From Io17-Chloro-G2 sp034428715 (GTDB taxonomy: Bacteria; Chloroflexota; Dehalococcoidia; Lucifugimonadales; UBA3495): DNA of 64,000 nucleotides. Position numbers and translations under genes: made by a program. The stretch lies in NCBI GenBank assembly GCA_034428715.1, contig DAOUHE010000290.1, positions 1-64,000 on the forward strand. Direction: 5' to 3'. Numbering within the stretch: position 1 is the first letter of the stretch; each line of letters opens with the position of its first letter. Positions 40,768 to 49,888 of this stretch are shown here, piece after piece. The notes below the pieces were generated by a model. That model was not told where the DNA came from. It saw only the letters and a program-made list of their open reading frames with translations, and made no database searches.

Positions 40768-40797
40768 ATTCTAGCAATGCCCCACCTTCGGTGTCAA
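40768..40797 (-). promoter_or_regulatory. Near-consensus promoter of the rpsP leader
   Basis: On the minus strand TTGACA (40797-40792) and TAGAAT (40773-40768) are separated by 18 bases. The -35 is perfect and the -10 has one mismatch. Transcription would start near 40760, some 20 bases before the leader Shine-Dalgarno site, and run through the attenuator into rpsP. Confidence 0.7.
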
Positions 40798-40973
40798 GGC
40801 GATAGCCGTTTATTTGAACCCCTTGATCACTCGATTTTCAGGCGAAATTTAGCCTCAGATTCAAGATTGTTTTCTTTGAAGGTCACCGATAACGAAATCG
40901 CCATCCCCCTCGGTGCTGCTTTCTCAGATTCCGGCAGCCCCCTTAACATCTCCATCGCGTCTCCGAAATCATC

Positions 40974-41963
40974 ATGAGCCAAGATTCACTACGTAACGGC
41001 CCTTTCCGGGTAGTCTTCATGGGCACTCCCCGCTTCGCGTTGCCGGTGCTTGACGCCTTGGCCGCATCGGCGGACGTCGACGTGTGTGGTGTCTTCACTC
41101 CGCGGGACCGGCGCGGTGGGCGAGGCCGCCACTCCGTTTCGCCGCCGGTGAAAATCCGCGGCTTGGAGTTGGGATTGGAAGTACATCAGCCGCCCACGCT
41201 GCGTTCACCGGAGACCCAGGCCCTGCTTTCAAGCCTGGCGCCGGATATCATCGTGGTGGCGGCCTACGGCCGGTTCCTTCCCCCTCAGGTCCTAGAACTG
41301 CCGCACCGGGGGTGCCTGAACCTGCACCCGTCGCTGCTGCCCAGGCACCGGGGCCCATCGCCGGTGGTAACCACCATCTTGGAAGGAGACACCAAAACCG
41401 GCGTAAGCCTGATGCTGCTGGATGAGGGCATGGACACGGGACCCATCATTGCCACCCATCCTTATCGGATGACCGGCCACGAGACGGCCGAAGAGCTGAC
41501 GGAGGAACTTTTCCGGTTGGGCTCGGAATTGCTGATGGAAAACCTGGGGCCTTGGGCTAGGGAGGAACTTACCGCCAGCCCCCAAGACGACGACGGCGCC
41601 ACCGTCACCCGCAAGGTGGAAAGGGAAGACGGCCTGGCCGATTGGGGCCTGTCCGCTAAGGATTTGGAGCGCCGTTGCCGGGCCTACACACCTTGGCCCG
41701 GACTCTACTCCCATTGGGAAGGCAAGCTGTTAAAATTTCTGGACGCGGCCGCCGTACCAGCCCAAGAAGATACCGGAGAAGATGCGGGACTTCCAATTGG
41801 ATCAGTAGTCCATTTAGAAGGGTCGGTTCCCCTGGGAGTGGTGACCGCCGACGGCAATCTGGCATTGAACACGGTGCAACTGGAAGGCCGCAGTAGCGCC
41901 ACCGGCGCCGAGTTCCTGCGGGGTTATCCTGGGTTCGCCGGCGCTGTGCTTAAAGTACCGTGA
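40974..41963 (+). CDS. fmt: Methionyl-tRNA formyltransferase
   Basis: Fmt formylates initiator Met-tRNA to start translation. The 329-residue protein has FRVVFMGTPRFALPVLDALA at the start and GRGRHSVSPPVK, followed by the catalytic LNLHPSLLPRHRGPSP, with Asn116 and His118, and EGMDTGPI with Asp154. The C-terminal OB domain (about 215-320) is present. It is divergent from rpsP, which starts on the other side of the shared region. No def gene is adjacent. The upstream sequence has no strong Shine-Dalgarno. Confidence 0.94.
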   Translation: MSQDSLRNGPFRVVFMGTPRFALPVLDALAASADVDVCGVFTPRDRRGGRGRHSVSPPVKIRGLELGLEVHQPPTLRSPETQALLSSLAPDIIVVAAYGRFLPPQVLELPHRGCLNLHPSLLPRHRGPSPVVTTILEGDTKTGVSLMLLDEGMDTGPIIATHPYRMTGHETAEELTEELFRLGSELLMENLGPWAREELTASPQDDDGATVTRKVEREDGLADWGLSAKDLERRCRAYTPWPGLYSHWEGKLLKFLDAAAVPAQEDTGEDAGLPIGSVVHLEGSVPLGVVTADGNLALNTVQLEGRSSATGAEFLRGYPGFAGAVLKVP

Positions 41964-42012
41964 TCCTCCAAGGCCATGTAAAACCCTAACAAGATAGTAG
42001 GAGCATAAAACA

Positions 42013-42960
42013 ATGGCGGGTGAGATTCCTTCAGAAAGCCAAGTTTTAGATTGGATGACCTCTTTAAGCAACTGGGGCCGCTGGGGAGACGAAGACCAGC
42101 GTGGTTGTTTGAATCTCATCGGTCCTCACAAAGCCAAGCAGGCGGCCGCTCTGGTTCAGGACGGGGCCACCGTGAGCTGCGCCCGTCCCATACTGACCGA
42201 GATGGCTGCCGATACCACCCATCAGGTGCTGCGCTACATGGTAGACAGCGGCGAGGGCAGAGATACCGACCCCCCGGAGCGAAAACTGGTCCGCCGGGGA
42301 GCCGCCGAATTCATCGGCATGGTTTTTCACGGCCAGACCATCACCCACATCGACGCCCTATCTCACTATTCCTGGCAGGGCAAGCTTTACAACGGCCAGC
42401 CGGCCAGCCGAATCACATCCCGGGAAGGTGCCCAAACCCATTCCATCGAGGCGGCGGCCGATGGAATCGTCACCCGTGGAGTGCTCCTGGACATTACGCG
42501 GGTTCGAAACGTGGATTGGCTGCCCCCCAACGAGCCGGTGATGCCAGAGGACCTGGAAGCCGCAGAGGCGTTGGAAGGAGTCCGCGTGGAGGAAGGAGAT
42601 ATTTTGCTTGTGCGTACCGGCAACTACCGGAAACGGTTGGAAACAGGCCCCGTGCCAAACACGGAGCCGATGGTTGCCTGCCAGGTAGCCTGCACTCCCT
42701 GGTTCAAGGACCGGGGGGTGGCGATGTTGGGCACGGATACATCCAACGACGTCAGGCCCAGCCATTACGCCACCATCACCGCGCCCCTGCACACCATGTG
42801 CCTAGTAACCCTTGGCATATGGCTGATAGACAACGCCAATCTAGAAGACCTGGCCCAAGCCTGCGCCCAACGCAACCGCTACGAGTTCATGCTGTCCCTG
42901 GGGCCGTTGAAGCTACGCAACGTCACGGGTTCCCCGGTGAATCCCATAGCCATTTTCTGA
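42013..42960 (+). CDS. Cyclase-family protein (PF04199 type)
   Basis: This 315-residue protein belongs to the metal-dependent cyclase family that includes kynurenine formamidase-like and isatin-hydrolase-like enzymes. The family metal motif H-x-G-T-H-x-D-x-x-x-H appears as FHGQTITHIDALSHYSW: the His, Thr, His, Asp and His positions are kept, with one variation. LLDITRVRNVDWLPP and DILLVRTGNY, plus GTDTSNDVRPSHY near the end, fit the fold. It likely hydrolyses an amide or ester ring in the cytoplasm. TAGGAG precedes the ATG. It is alone between fmt and a membrane protein; the substrate is unknown. Confidence 0.82.
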   Translation: MAGEIPSESQVLDWMTSLSNWGRWGDEDQRGCLNLIGPHKAKQAAALVQDGATVSCARPILTEMAADTTHQVLRYMVDSGEGRDTDPPERKLVRRGAAEFIGMVFHGQTITHIDALSHYSWQGKLYNGQPASRITSREGAQTHSIEAAADGIVTRGVLLDITRVRNVDWLPPNEPVMPEDLEAAEALEGVRVEEGDILLVRTGNYRKRLETGPVPNTEPMVACQVACTPWFKDRGVAMLGTDTSNDVRPSHYATITAPLHTMCLVTLGIWLIDNANLEDLAQACAQRNRYEFMLSLGPLKLRNVTGSPVNPIAIF

Positions 42961-43030
42961 GACAGCGGGCCAAGGGTAAATCCTGAAGTCCGGGTGAGAT
43001 GCCAGCCGGGTTGACCGCAAGGTGGTCTCC

Positions 43031-44338
43031 CTATTTGAAGACGGGTATGAATGGCCTGACCATGAACACGAAGAAGGATGCCACAAATAGGACCATTCCA
43101 GTAATCAACACCGTCAGCGCCGGCCCGGATATTCCCTCCGTGAGGTTATGGCCAAATGAGACGAGGATGTCGGTAGCCAATCTAACCACTGAGGGCGGAA
43201 AGGGCGAAACGTCTCCCGCCCCAAACTGGATGGGGACACCCATTCGGTCTGGGATGCTGGACTCCAGAGCCCTTCCAGCCAGGTAAACGACGCTCCCGGT
43301 GAGAAACAGGGTGAGCCCAAGCCACCGCATCATATTGGCTAGGCTGGGGAAGTAGACCAGAGCCATCAATACAGAGCCGCCGAAAAACATGGTGATGGCC
43401 AGTAGTCCTCCGAAGGATTCGGCCCGGATTACCACATCTCTGGCCTCGGCCAGGTCCTGCCTTATCTCGGCCTCGGTGCTCCCTCCATCCCAAGCGGCAA
43501 TGGCCTTGATGACGTCGAAGCGTCCCTGGTCAAGCATTTCCTCGGACACGCGAGCGATGGCCGCATCCACCAAAGGGGCGCCAACGGCGTGGGAGGCCTG
43601 CTTCAACAATCCCTGGGTGTCCCCCTCTAACATCTGCCGCTGTATCTCATCCCTGTTGACTAACAAACCTTGCTGGGCAGCCAGATCCAAAACGCCACCG
43701 ACGATGGCCACCTCGTCAATTTCGGCGAATAGGCTCTCCCGGCACGCTGCGTCCAAAGAAAGCAGGTATGGCAACGATTCCAGGCTGCCACCCGCGGCTA
43801 ATGTAGCGAACAGGCTCTCAAATTCCTGGGCCTTTTCTATCAGACCTTCCGGGGTGCAGGATTCAGGCCCCAATTCCTCCACCGGCAACGCGTCGATTTG
43901 ATCGTCGACATATGCCAGTATCACTTCCCTGGCGCCGGCCAGGGGCGGCCCCAGGTCCAGATAGACTTCCAGTTCTTCCAGATCGCCGTTCAAATAACCG
44001 ACGGTCCTTTCTATGGCGTCTTCCACCTGGGACTGGATGTAGTCGGGAGGGAGTATGTCTTGAAGCAGCGGCACGATGTCTGCCGGATCGACGTCAATGT
44101 CTCCCAGCAAGTCCCGGGTGATCTGCTCCGTTTCGGGGTTGACTATGACTTCGGGCAGGACTTCAGTGTAGATGCGGTTGTAGGTATCCTGTTCAGCCAG
44201 TATGCCGGTATAGAAATGAGGGTCCAACAGCTTTCCCGTGAGGTTACCGCCCACCGCCAGCAGGATCAGTCCGACGAACACAACGATGCCCAGAAAAAAA
44301 GAGGCTATGGGGCGGAGGACCAACAAGATGCAACCCAT
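43031..44338 (-). CDS. Membrane protein of unknown function
   Basis: I do not recognise the family of this 435-residue protein. It has one membrane segment near the start (about 8-30), then a large soluble region of about 290 residues rich in Asp, Glu, Leu and Ala, and three membrane segments at the end (about 325-350, 355-375 and 405-430). The soluble part, with many short helices and the DIVPLLQDILPPDYIQSQVE segment, is probably extracellular or loop-facing. It has its own start, 240 bases from the divergent SGNH gene and with no operon partner. No catalytic motif is visible. Confidence 0.7.
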   Translation of the reverse strand: MGCILLVLRPIASFFLGIVVFVGLILLAVGGNLTGKLLDPHFYTGILAEQDTYNRIYTEVLPEVIVNPETEQITRDLLGDIDVDPADIVPLLQDILPPDYIQSQVEDAIERTVGYLNGDLEELEVYLDLGPPLAGAREVILAYVDDQIDALPVEELGPESCTPEGLIEKAQEFESLFATLAAGGSLESLPYLLSLDAACRESLFAEIDEVAIVGGVLDLAAQQGLLVNRDEIQRQMLEGDTQGLLKQASHAVGAPLVDAAIARVSEEMLDQGRFDVIKAIAAWDGGSTEAEIRQDLAEARDVVIRAESFGGLLAITMFFGGSVLMALVYFPSLANMMRWLGLTLFLTGSVVYLAGRALESSIPDRMGVPIQFGAGDVSPFPPSVVRLATDILVSFGHNLTEGISGPALTVLITGMVLFVASFFVFMVRPFIPVFK

Positions 44339-44542
44339 CTAGCCTATATTTTCCATATACGAAACAAACTTAACGCGATCAACCGGCGGCTTGCCTAGCT
44401 TCACAGGTGTCTCTTCACCTAATCTCGGGGATATCGAAAAGTATATCAAGCCTGGCCATGCTAGGATCAAATGGCTCATAAGAGGGCCGTTATCGCCTGG
44501 CAACCAGGCCGCCAGAGTTTATTCAATACGTCTCAGCGAACC

Positions 44543-44571
44543 ATGACCGGCTTCTCTCCGGCGGCTATAAT
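44543..44571 (+). promoter_or_regulatory. Predicted promoter of the SGNH hydrolase gene
   Basis: ATGACC (44543-44548) and TATAAT (44566-44571) are separated by 17 bases. The -10 is perfect and the -35 matches four of six positions. It lies about 50 bases before the start at 44620. The remaining gap 44339-44542 shows nothing notable. Confidence 0.55.
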
Positions 44572-44619
44572 TATGATTTCTCACGATGCCATCCGCGCCA
44601 ATAGGAGCCGATTCACAGC

Positions 44620-45996
44620 ATGGGAGTAATAAAAATAATAATCCTGGCAGTGGTTGTTGGCGGCGTAGTGGCCGTGGCGGTAGCAGGTTTCGCGGCCTAC
44701 AGCATATTCAGAAGCCTTAGTGGGGAACCTGAGCCACTATCACCCGAAGTGATAGCCCAGGGCCAGGCCGTGGAACGCAAGATCGAAGAGGCCGTCGCCG
44801 ACAAATCGGCTTTCTACCTCGAGTTGACCGACGACGAACTATCTTCGGTGCTGCTCGCCAGGGCAGGCGCTTATTCCGCCATACGGGACATCAGTGTTTC
44901 CATCAACCCTGGAAGCTTGGAAATCCATGGTAGTCTCGGAAATACGCCGTCAGTGCCCTTCTCAGGCTCCATCAATGTGAGTTTCGAAAACGGGTTGATC
45001 GATGTGAATCTGAGCGATGTTTCCCTATTAAAATTACCGGTTCCAGGGGCGGTCCAAAATGAATTGCAGCCCCTCATAGACCAGGGTCTTGACATCAACC
45101 AAGCGCTTAGCGGGTCGGCCGCCACGCAGATCCAGCGGTTCGACATGCAGGAGGGCAGAGTCCTGATCGTAGGGGTTCAAAGGGGCGGGGCATCCGTATC
45201 TGGCGTCACCAAAGACGCATTCATACAGGCATTCGAGTCGTCTGGAGGCGGACTTGCCCTTGTTCCGCCGGGATTGGATCTCGTGCCACCGGGATCAGCG
45301 GGATTACGAGAGCCTGGAGATGCTCTTTACCTGGCTCTGGGAGATTCTCTGGCCGCCAACGTAGGTGTCAACCGCCCGCAGGACGGATACGTCTCCCGAT
45401 TCCACTCTTATCTGGAGACGGAGATCGGACGCGAACTCGGTCTGCTGAATCTGGGCGTATCGGGCAAAAGTAGTATCTCAATGATGCAAGGCCAGTTGCA
45501 GCAAGCCTTGAATGAGATTCGGCAACGTCGCGACGATGGCGATCCAGACACTATGGTTTCCGTGCTGACGTTGGACCTGGGAGCGAATGACCTGTTAACC
45601 CATCTCGGTTCCGGCGAATGTCAGCAGGCTCCGAGAGGCGACGCCTGTCAGGCCCGTATCGATGCTGGGTTGGAAGGCTTCTCGAAGAACTTCCCCGAAA
45701 TAGCCGGGGCCCTGGCTAATGAACTTGAGCCGGGCGCTGAATTTTACATCATGACGATGTATAACCCCTTCGACTTTGGCCTAGGTATTTCGTTCGAGGA
45801 CTTCTCCAACGAGATACTCCTAAGGCTAAACGTTATCATCGCCGACAACGCCAACGCGGTAGGGGCAAAGCTGGCTGATCCCCATGATTTGATGGGTGGC
45901 AACGCCGCAGCTTGGACCAACATGCTACAAGGAGACATTCATCCCAACGCAGATGGTTACCAGGCGTTGGCTTTTTCTCTGGCTCAGGCCCCATAA
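44620..45996 (+). CDS. Membrane-anchored SGNH/GDSL hydrolase
   Basis: The 458-residue protein has an N-terminal membrane anchor (about 3-28), a middle region of beta-strand character (about 60-230) and a C-terminal SGNH hydrolase domain. Block I is ALGDSLAANVG with Ser243, the nucleophile. Later come LDLGANDLLTHLG with the Asn, and GDIHPNADGYQ with the Asp-His pair. SGNH enzymes act on esters of lipids, sugars or cell-wall components, so it probably works outside the membrane on the envelope. AGGAG precedes the ATG. It has its own promoter. Confidence 0.88.
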   Translation: MGVIKIIILAVVVGGVVAVAVAGFAAYSIFRSLSGEPEPLSPEVIAQGQAVERKIEEAVADKSAFYLELTDDELSSVLLARAGAYSAIRDISVSINPGSLEIHGSLGNTPSVPFSGSINVSFENGLIDVNLSDVSLLKLPVPGAVQNELQPLIDQGLDINQALSGSAATQIQRFDMQEGRVLIVGVQRGGASVSGVTKDAFIQAFESSGGGLALVPPGLDLVPPGSAGLREPGDALYLALGDSLAANVGVNRPQDGYVSRFHSYLETEIGRELGLLNLGVSGKSSISMMQGQLQQALNEIRQRRDDGDPDTMVSVLTLDLGANDLLTHLGSGECQQAPRGDACQARIDAGLEGFSKNFPEIAGALANELEPGAEFYIMTMYNPFDFGLGISFEDFSNEILLRLNVIIADNANAVGAKLADPHDLMGGNAAAWTNMLQGDIHPNADGYQALAFSLAQAP

Positions 45997-46018
45997 AACA
46001 TCAAAGGCCTTTTTGTTT
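45986..46018 (+). terminator. Weak terminator after the SGNH gene
   Basis: AGGCC and GGCCT enclose a 15-base loop and are followed by TTTTGTTT. The stem is short, but the U-run and position after the stop codon fit a terminator. Confidence 0.4.
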
Positions 46019-46145
46019 AGAAGTTGCCGTGACTCACGCCCATTTATATCCCGGTGCACCCCAGGCGGTTGGTATCTCAACCGCTGCGTGTCAACCATAA
46101 GCCGGGTCAGTAGCTGGGCGGGCTCTCCCGCAACCGGCGTACTCG

Positions 46146-46955
46146 TTAGGCTATGGGAGGGTGGGTTGAGAACAGGCTGGCCATGGACCTGCCGCTGAGG
46201 GGGTTTCCTATAAACAGGTGGGATGCGCCTTCGGCCACCTTCATAGGACGGCTCTCAACGCCCATTTCCAGTTTCTCCAGAGCGCTGGCCAGGGCGTAGC
46301 CGTTGCCCGAGGTGCGGGCGCCGCTGGCGTCGGCCTGGAATTCCCTGGTGCGGGAGATGGCGGCGCGGACCAAACCCGCAGCCAACGGCATTACGATGGC
46401 GATGACCAACAGGCCGATGATGTTTCCGCCGCGGTCTCGGTCTCCGCCCATCCCGCCAAAGATAGCCGAAATCTGGGCCATGAACGCCAGCATGGAGATG
46501 GCGCTGGCGATGGTGGCCACCACGGCCATGATCAAGGTGTCCCGGTTGCCCACGTGGGCCATTTCGTGAGCCAGCACGGCCCCCAGTTCTTCCCGGTTAA
46601 GTATCTGGCGGATCCCGGTGGTCACCGCCACCGTGGCACGGTTGGGGCTGCGGCCTGTGGCAAAGGCGTTCGGCGAGTCAGAGTCGATCTCGTAAACCTG
46701 GGGCATGGGCAGTCCGGCCAACTGGGCCTGTTCGGCAACGATCCGGTAAAGCTCCGGGTCTTCTTGCTCGGTCACCGGATGGGCGTGAGCCATGCCCAGG
46801 GCGATCCGGTCGCTAAACCAATACGCGCCAAAGTTCATGACAATGGCGAAGAACACGGCGATGATCACGCCACCTTCGCCGCCAATTCCAGCGCCGATGA
46901 CCAGCAACAGCACGGTAAGCACCATCAGCAGGAGAAACGTTTTAGCGGTGTTCAT
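46146..46955 (-). CDS. htpX: HtpX-family membrane zinc protease, short C-terminus
   Basis: HtpX-type M48 metalloproteases remove damaged membrane proteins. With the start at the ATG at 46955 (AAAGGAG nine bases before) the protein has 269 residues. It has two N-terminal membrane segments (about 6-22 and 28-45), the zinc site HEMAH (130-134) in LGAVLAHEMAHVGNRD, and further membrane segments. The C-terminus ends LFSTHPPIA. The next codon is TAA, and the following sequence RVRRLRE resembles the normal HtpX ending (xERVRRL). About ten residues may therefore be lost by a nonsense change. Confidence 0.9.
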   Translation of the reverse strand: MNTAKTFLLLMVLTVLLLVIGAGIGGEGGVIIAVFFAIVMNFGAYWFSDRIALGMAHAHPVTEQEDPELYRIVAEQAQLAGLPMPQVYEIDSDSPNAFATGRSPNRATVAVTTGIRQILNREELGAVLAHEMAHVGNRDTLIMAVVATIASAISMLAFMAQISAIFGGMGGDRDRGGNIIGLLVIAIVMPLAAGLVRAAISRTREFQADASGARTSGNGYALASALEKLEMGVESRPMKVAEGASHLFIGNPLSGRSMASLFSTHPPIA

Positions 46956-47147
46956 GACGTCAAACTCCTTTGAATCCCAATACAGATGGATCAAAAAGGC
47001 CAGTCCAATTATAGCATCGCCCAAGGCGGCTAAGGCCTCGCGAACGGGACAAGACAACCCTTGTGGCCAGGCCAGTTCGTTGACATGGTTCGAGGCTTGG
47101 TGATATGTTTCACATAGTCCCCAAGCACGAGAAACAGAGGAACACCC

Positions 47148-47948
47148 ATGCCCCTCAAGATTGCCGTCCTTGCCAAGCAGGTCATCGATCCCGAAATGCC
47201 CATGGCGGCATTTCGCATCGACTCAGAGGCCAAAAAGGTAGATACCCCGGCCACCATTCCCCCGGTGGTAAACGGTTTTGATGAGAACGCGGTGGAAGCC
47301 GCCATGCAGATAAAAGATTCGCAAGAAGCCACGGTGACTGTGATATCGAGTGGCACCGCGTTTGCCCTGGACGTGATGAAAAAACCCCTGTCCATGGGCG
47401 CCGACGAGTTGGTTTTGCTGCAGGATGAAGCCTTTGCGAACACCATAGACAGTTTCGTCACGGCCCAATTGCTGGCCGCGGCCATTCGCAAGCTTGATGG
47501 CTTCGACCTGGTGATCTGCGGACGGCAGGCGTCAGACTGGGACAACGCGCAGGTCCCGCTGGGCGTGGCTGAGATCCTAGACTTTTCATGTATCACCCTG
47601 GGCAAAAAGGTAGAGGTCAAAGAGGGAAAGGTGGTGGTGGAGCGAATCACCCCCGACGGCTATGAGGTGGTGGAAGCGCCGCTGCCTGCCCTGGTCACCG
47701 TCAGCAACGAACTTGGGCAACCCCGGTACCCGACGTTGCGGGGGATCATGGCGGCAACCCGAAAACTTCCAACCATATGGACAGCATCGGACCTGGACAT
47801 CGACGCCGGCCAACTTCAGCCCAGAATGAACCTGTTGAACCTGTTTGTGCCCGAGAGCAGCCAGCAGTGCGAGATCATTGAAGGCGAGGACGCCGTGGAC
47901 GCGGGCCGCCAACTGGCCCTGAAGCTGCGGGAAGCCAAGCTTATTTAA
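47148..47948 (+). CDS. etfB: Electron transfer flavoprotein beta subunit
   Basis: The beta subunit of the electron transfer flavoprotein passes electrons from acyl-CoA dehydrogenases toward the respiratory chain. The 266-residue protein starts LKIAVLAKQVIDPEMPM and has LVICGRQASDWDNAQVPLGV near residue 120 and later PRYPTLRGIMAATRK, the usual AMP-binding segments. GAGGAA precedes the ATG. etfA follows 88 bases later. Together they support the many acyl-CoA dehydrogenase-like flavoproteins of this genome. Confidence 0.93.
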   Translation: MPLKIAVLAKQVIDPEMPMAAFRIDSEAKKVDTPATIPPVVNGFDENAVEAAMQIKDSQEATVTVISSGTAFALDVMKKPLSMGADELVLLQDEAFANTIDSFVTAQLLAAAIRKLDGFDLVICGRQASDWDNAQVPLGVAEILDFSCITLGKKVEVKEGKVVVERITPDGYEVVEAPLPALVTVSNELGQPRYPTLRGIMAATRKLPTIWTASDLDIDAGQLQPRMNLLNLFVPESSQQCEIIEGEDAVDAGRQLALKLREAKLI

Positions 47949-48035
47949 CCAGCCCAATCAGTCCTCAGGGGCTCTCCCCATGCCTGATCCAAGATTTAAC
48001 ACTGGGTTGCTTTAAAGAACCCACCGGAGGCCAAC

Positions 48036-49034
48036 ATGGCAGATGAATCGGGAGTCTTAGTCCTAGGAGACCTGACCGCAGGCGCTCTTAGCCTTACATC
48101 ATTGGAATTGCTGGCTGCCGGCCGCGGGTTGGCTGATAGCTTGGGTCAGGAATTGGCCATCGGCGTATTCGGCGCTACCCTCGACCAGCCTTCGGCTCAA
48201 GCGATTAGCCACGGGGCCGACAAGGTCTATGCCGTGACCCATCCCCTGCTGGGGGAATACCAGGTGGACCTGCACCTGACCGCGATGGAAGCCCTGATCA
48301 AAGAAGCAAACCCGTCCATCGTGCTCATCGGGCGCACCAATCAGGGCCGTGAATTGGCTCCCCGGCTTGCCTTCCGCCTGGGAGTGGGCCTGGCCCAGGA
48401 CTGCCTGGAGGTTTCGATAGATGCCTCTTCGGGCAAGCTTTTGGCCAACCGGCCGGTGTACGGCGGCAACGCGGTGGCCGTGGTGAGTTTCAATTACAGC
48501 CCCCAAGTAGCCGCCATAAGGCCCAAGGCCTACGAACCTCTGGAGGCGGACACGTCCCGCCAGGGCCAGGTGGTTTCCTTTCCAGTGGAAATCGACGCTT
48601 CCCAGGCCCGGTGTCAGGTGGTGGAGAGCGTAGAGGAAGAGGCCGAGGGCATCAAGCTGGAAGACGCCAGGGTGGTGGTTTCAGGAGGACGCGGCCTGGG
48701 CGGTCCCGAGCCGTTCTCGGTCTTGGAAGACCTGGCCAAGCTATTGGGCGGCGCCGTGGGCGCTTCCCGGGCGGCGGTGGACTCGGGCTGGGTCCCATCC
48801 ACCTATCAGGTCGGGCTCACCGGAAAGACCATCACTCCGGAGCTATACATCACGGTAGCTATATCCGGGGCCAGCCAGCACATGGCGGGATGCTCGGGAG
48901 CCAAGGTGATCGTGGCGATCAACAAAGACGCCGAAGCGAACATCTTCAAAGAGGCGCGTTACGCCGTGGTTGGCGACTGGGAGCAGGTGGTGCCTGCCTT
49001 CGCCGAGGCGGTTAGAGAATTGGTCCAGGAGTAG
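48036..49034 (+). CDS. etfA: Electron transfer flavoprotein alpha subunit
   Basis: This 332-residue protein is the FAD-binding alpha subunit of ETF. The C-terminal half carries the FAD site: VVSGGRGLGGPEPFSVLEDL, SRAAVDSGWVPSTYQVGLTG, then ISGASQHMAGCSGAKVIVAI and NKDAEANIF. The N-terminal half forms the shared partner-binding domain. GGAGG lies seven bases before the ATG. It follows etfB in the standard order. Confidence 0.94.
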   Translation: MADESGVLVLGDLTAGALSLTSLELLAAGRGLADSLGQELAIGVFGATLDQPSAQAISHGADKVYAVTHPLLGEYQVDLHLTAMEALIKEANPSIVLIGRTNQGRELAPRLAFRLGVGLAQDCLEVSIDASSGKLLANRPVYGGNAVAVVSFNYSPQVAAIRPKAYEPLEADTSRQGQVVSFPVEIDASQARCQVVESVEEEAEGIKLEDARVVVSGGRGLGGPEPFSVLEDLAKLLGGAVGASRAAVDSGWVPSTYQVGLTGKTITPELYITVAISGASQHMAGCSGAKVIVAINKDAEANIFKEARYAVVGDWEQVVPAFAEAVRELVQE

Positions 49035-49177
49035 GCGTCTTATTCCCAGCCCGATAGCTGAAATTACCGGTTTCCTGCCACGCTCGCTTGAACTAGATTT
49101 CCACGAGCATCATTCACTACTAAAGGCGGTGGATAGCTAATATCTTCGTAGCCAGAGACGGTAGGTTCGACTAGACA

Positions 49178-49888
49178 ATGCAGAGCCGGTCTAAGGTTTT
49201 GCTGGCTATTGGTTTGATCACCGGAGTTATTGTGGCGCTAGCCGGCGCCAGCATAGTTGGGTATGACCAGTGGTCCAAGTCGGACCTATCGGGACGTTTC
49301 ATCTCCAGCGACAATGCCCTGGTCGTCGCGGACCTGGTTCAAGTGGGTTCCATCAACCCCGGACAAATCATCGCGATGAACGTGGACGTAGGTGATTCGG
49401 TCACGGATGGCCAAGTCATTGCAGCCGTGTACATGCCGGCTTTGATCGCCAGGTCGGGCATAACGGAGGCGGCTAAAATGGGCTTCCGAGACGTATGGGA
49501 CCAACGTGCGGAGGTGGTAGCCCCCAGGTCAGGTGTGATTGCCGCCGTCTGGGCAAAGGAAGGCGACACCGTGGCTGCCGGTCAACCCATCGTCACTGTG
49601 ATGGACCCCAGGAAGGTATGGATCGTAGCTGACATCGACGAGGAGAAGATCGGGCGAGTGCGGCCCGGCCAGCCGGTCGGCGTAGAATTAAAGTCCCTTG
49701 GCCGAACCCTGGCGGGGCGAGTTGACACGGTGTCGCCCGTAACGTCCGCCATGCTACTGCCGGACTCGAGTTCATCCCGCAACTTACGCCGTTCGCCCCA
49801 GGTTATCCAAATCAAGATCACACTTGACGAAACGCATCCATCGTTGATTCCCGGGTCTACCGCGAGAGTCAAGATTCAGGTTCGCTAA
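49178..49888 (+). CDS. Short HlyD/EmrA-like membrane-fusion protein
   Basis: The 236-residue protein has an N-terminal membrane anchor (about 7-28) and two halves of a biotinyl-lipoyl domain joined by only about 30 residues, followed by a beta-barrel domain (about 140-236, VWIVADIDEEKIGRVRPGQP). Typical EmrA proteins are about 390 residues and have a long coiled-coil hairpin between the halves that reaches toward TolC. That hairpin is absent here, which fits a single-membrane cell with no outer membrane channel. The exporter gene follows directly (the stop and start codons are adjacent), so they form one transport unit. Confidence 0.82.
   Translation: MQSRSKVLLAIGLITGVIVALAGASIVGYDQWSKSDLSGRFISSDNALVVADLVQVGSINPGQIIAMNVDVGDSVTDGQVIAAVYMPALIARSGITEAAKMGFRDVWDQRAEVVAPRSGVIAAVWAKEGDTVAAGQPIVTVMDPRKVWIVADIDEEKIGRVRPGQPVGVELKSLGRTLAGRVDTVSPVTSAMLLPDSSSSRNLRRSPQVIQIKITLDETHPSLIPGSTARVKIQVR

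Larger units (their letters stand above)
40396..40973. other. Gene-free leader region before rpsP and fmt
   Basis: This 578-base region has no long gene. Its minus-strand part from 40797 to 40531 holds a promoter, a 23-codon leader ORF and a pair of mutually exclusive helices upstream of rpsP. The last 170 bases (40800-40973) form the plus-strand leader of fmt, where I find no strong promoter. Confidence 0.7.
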
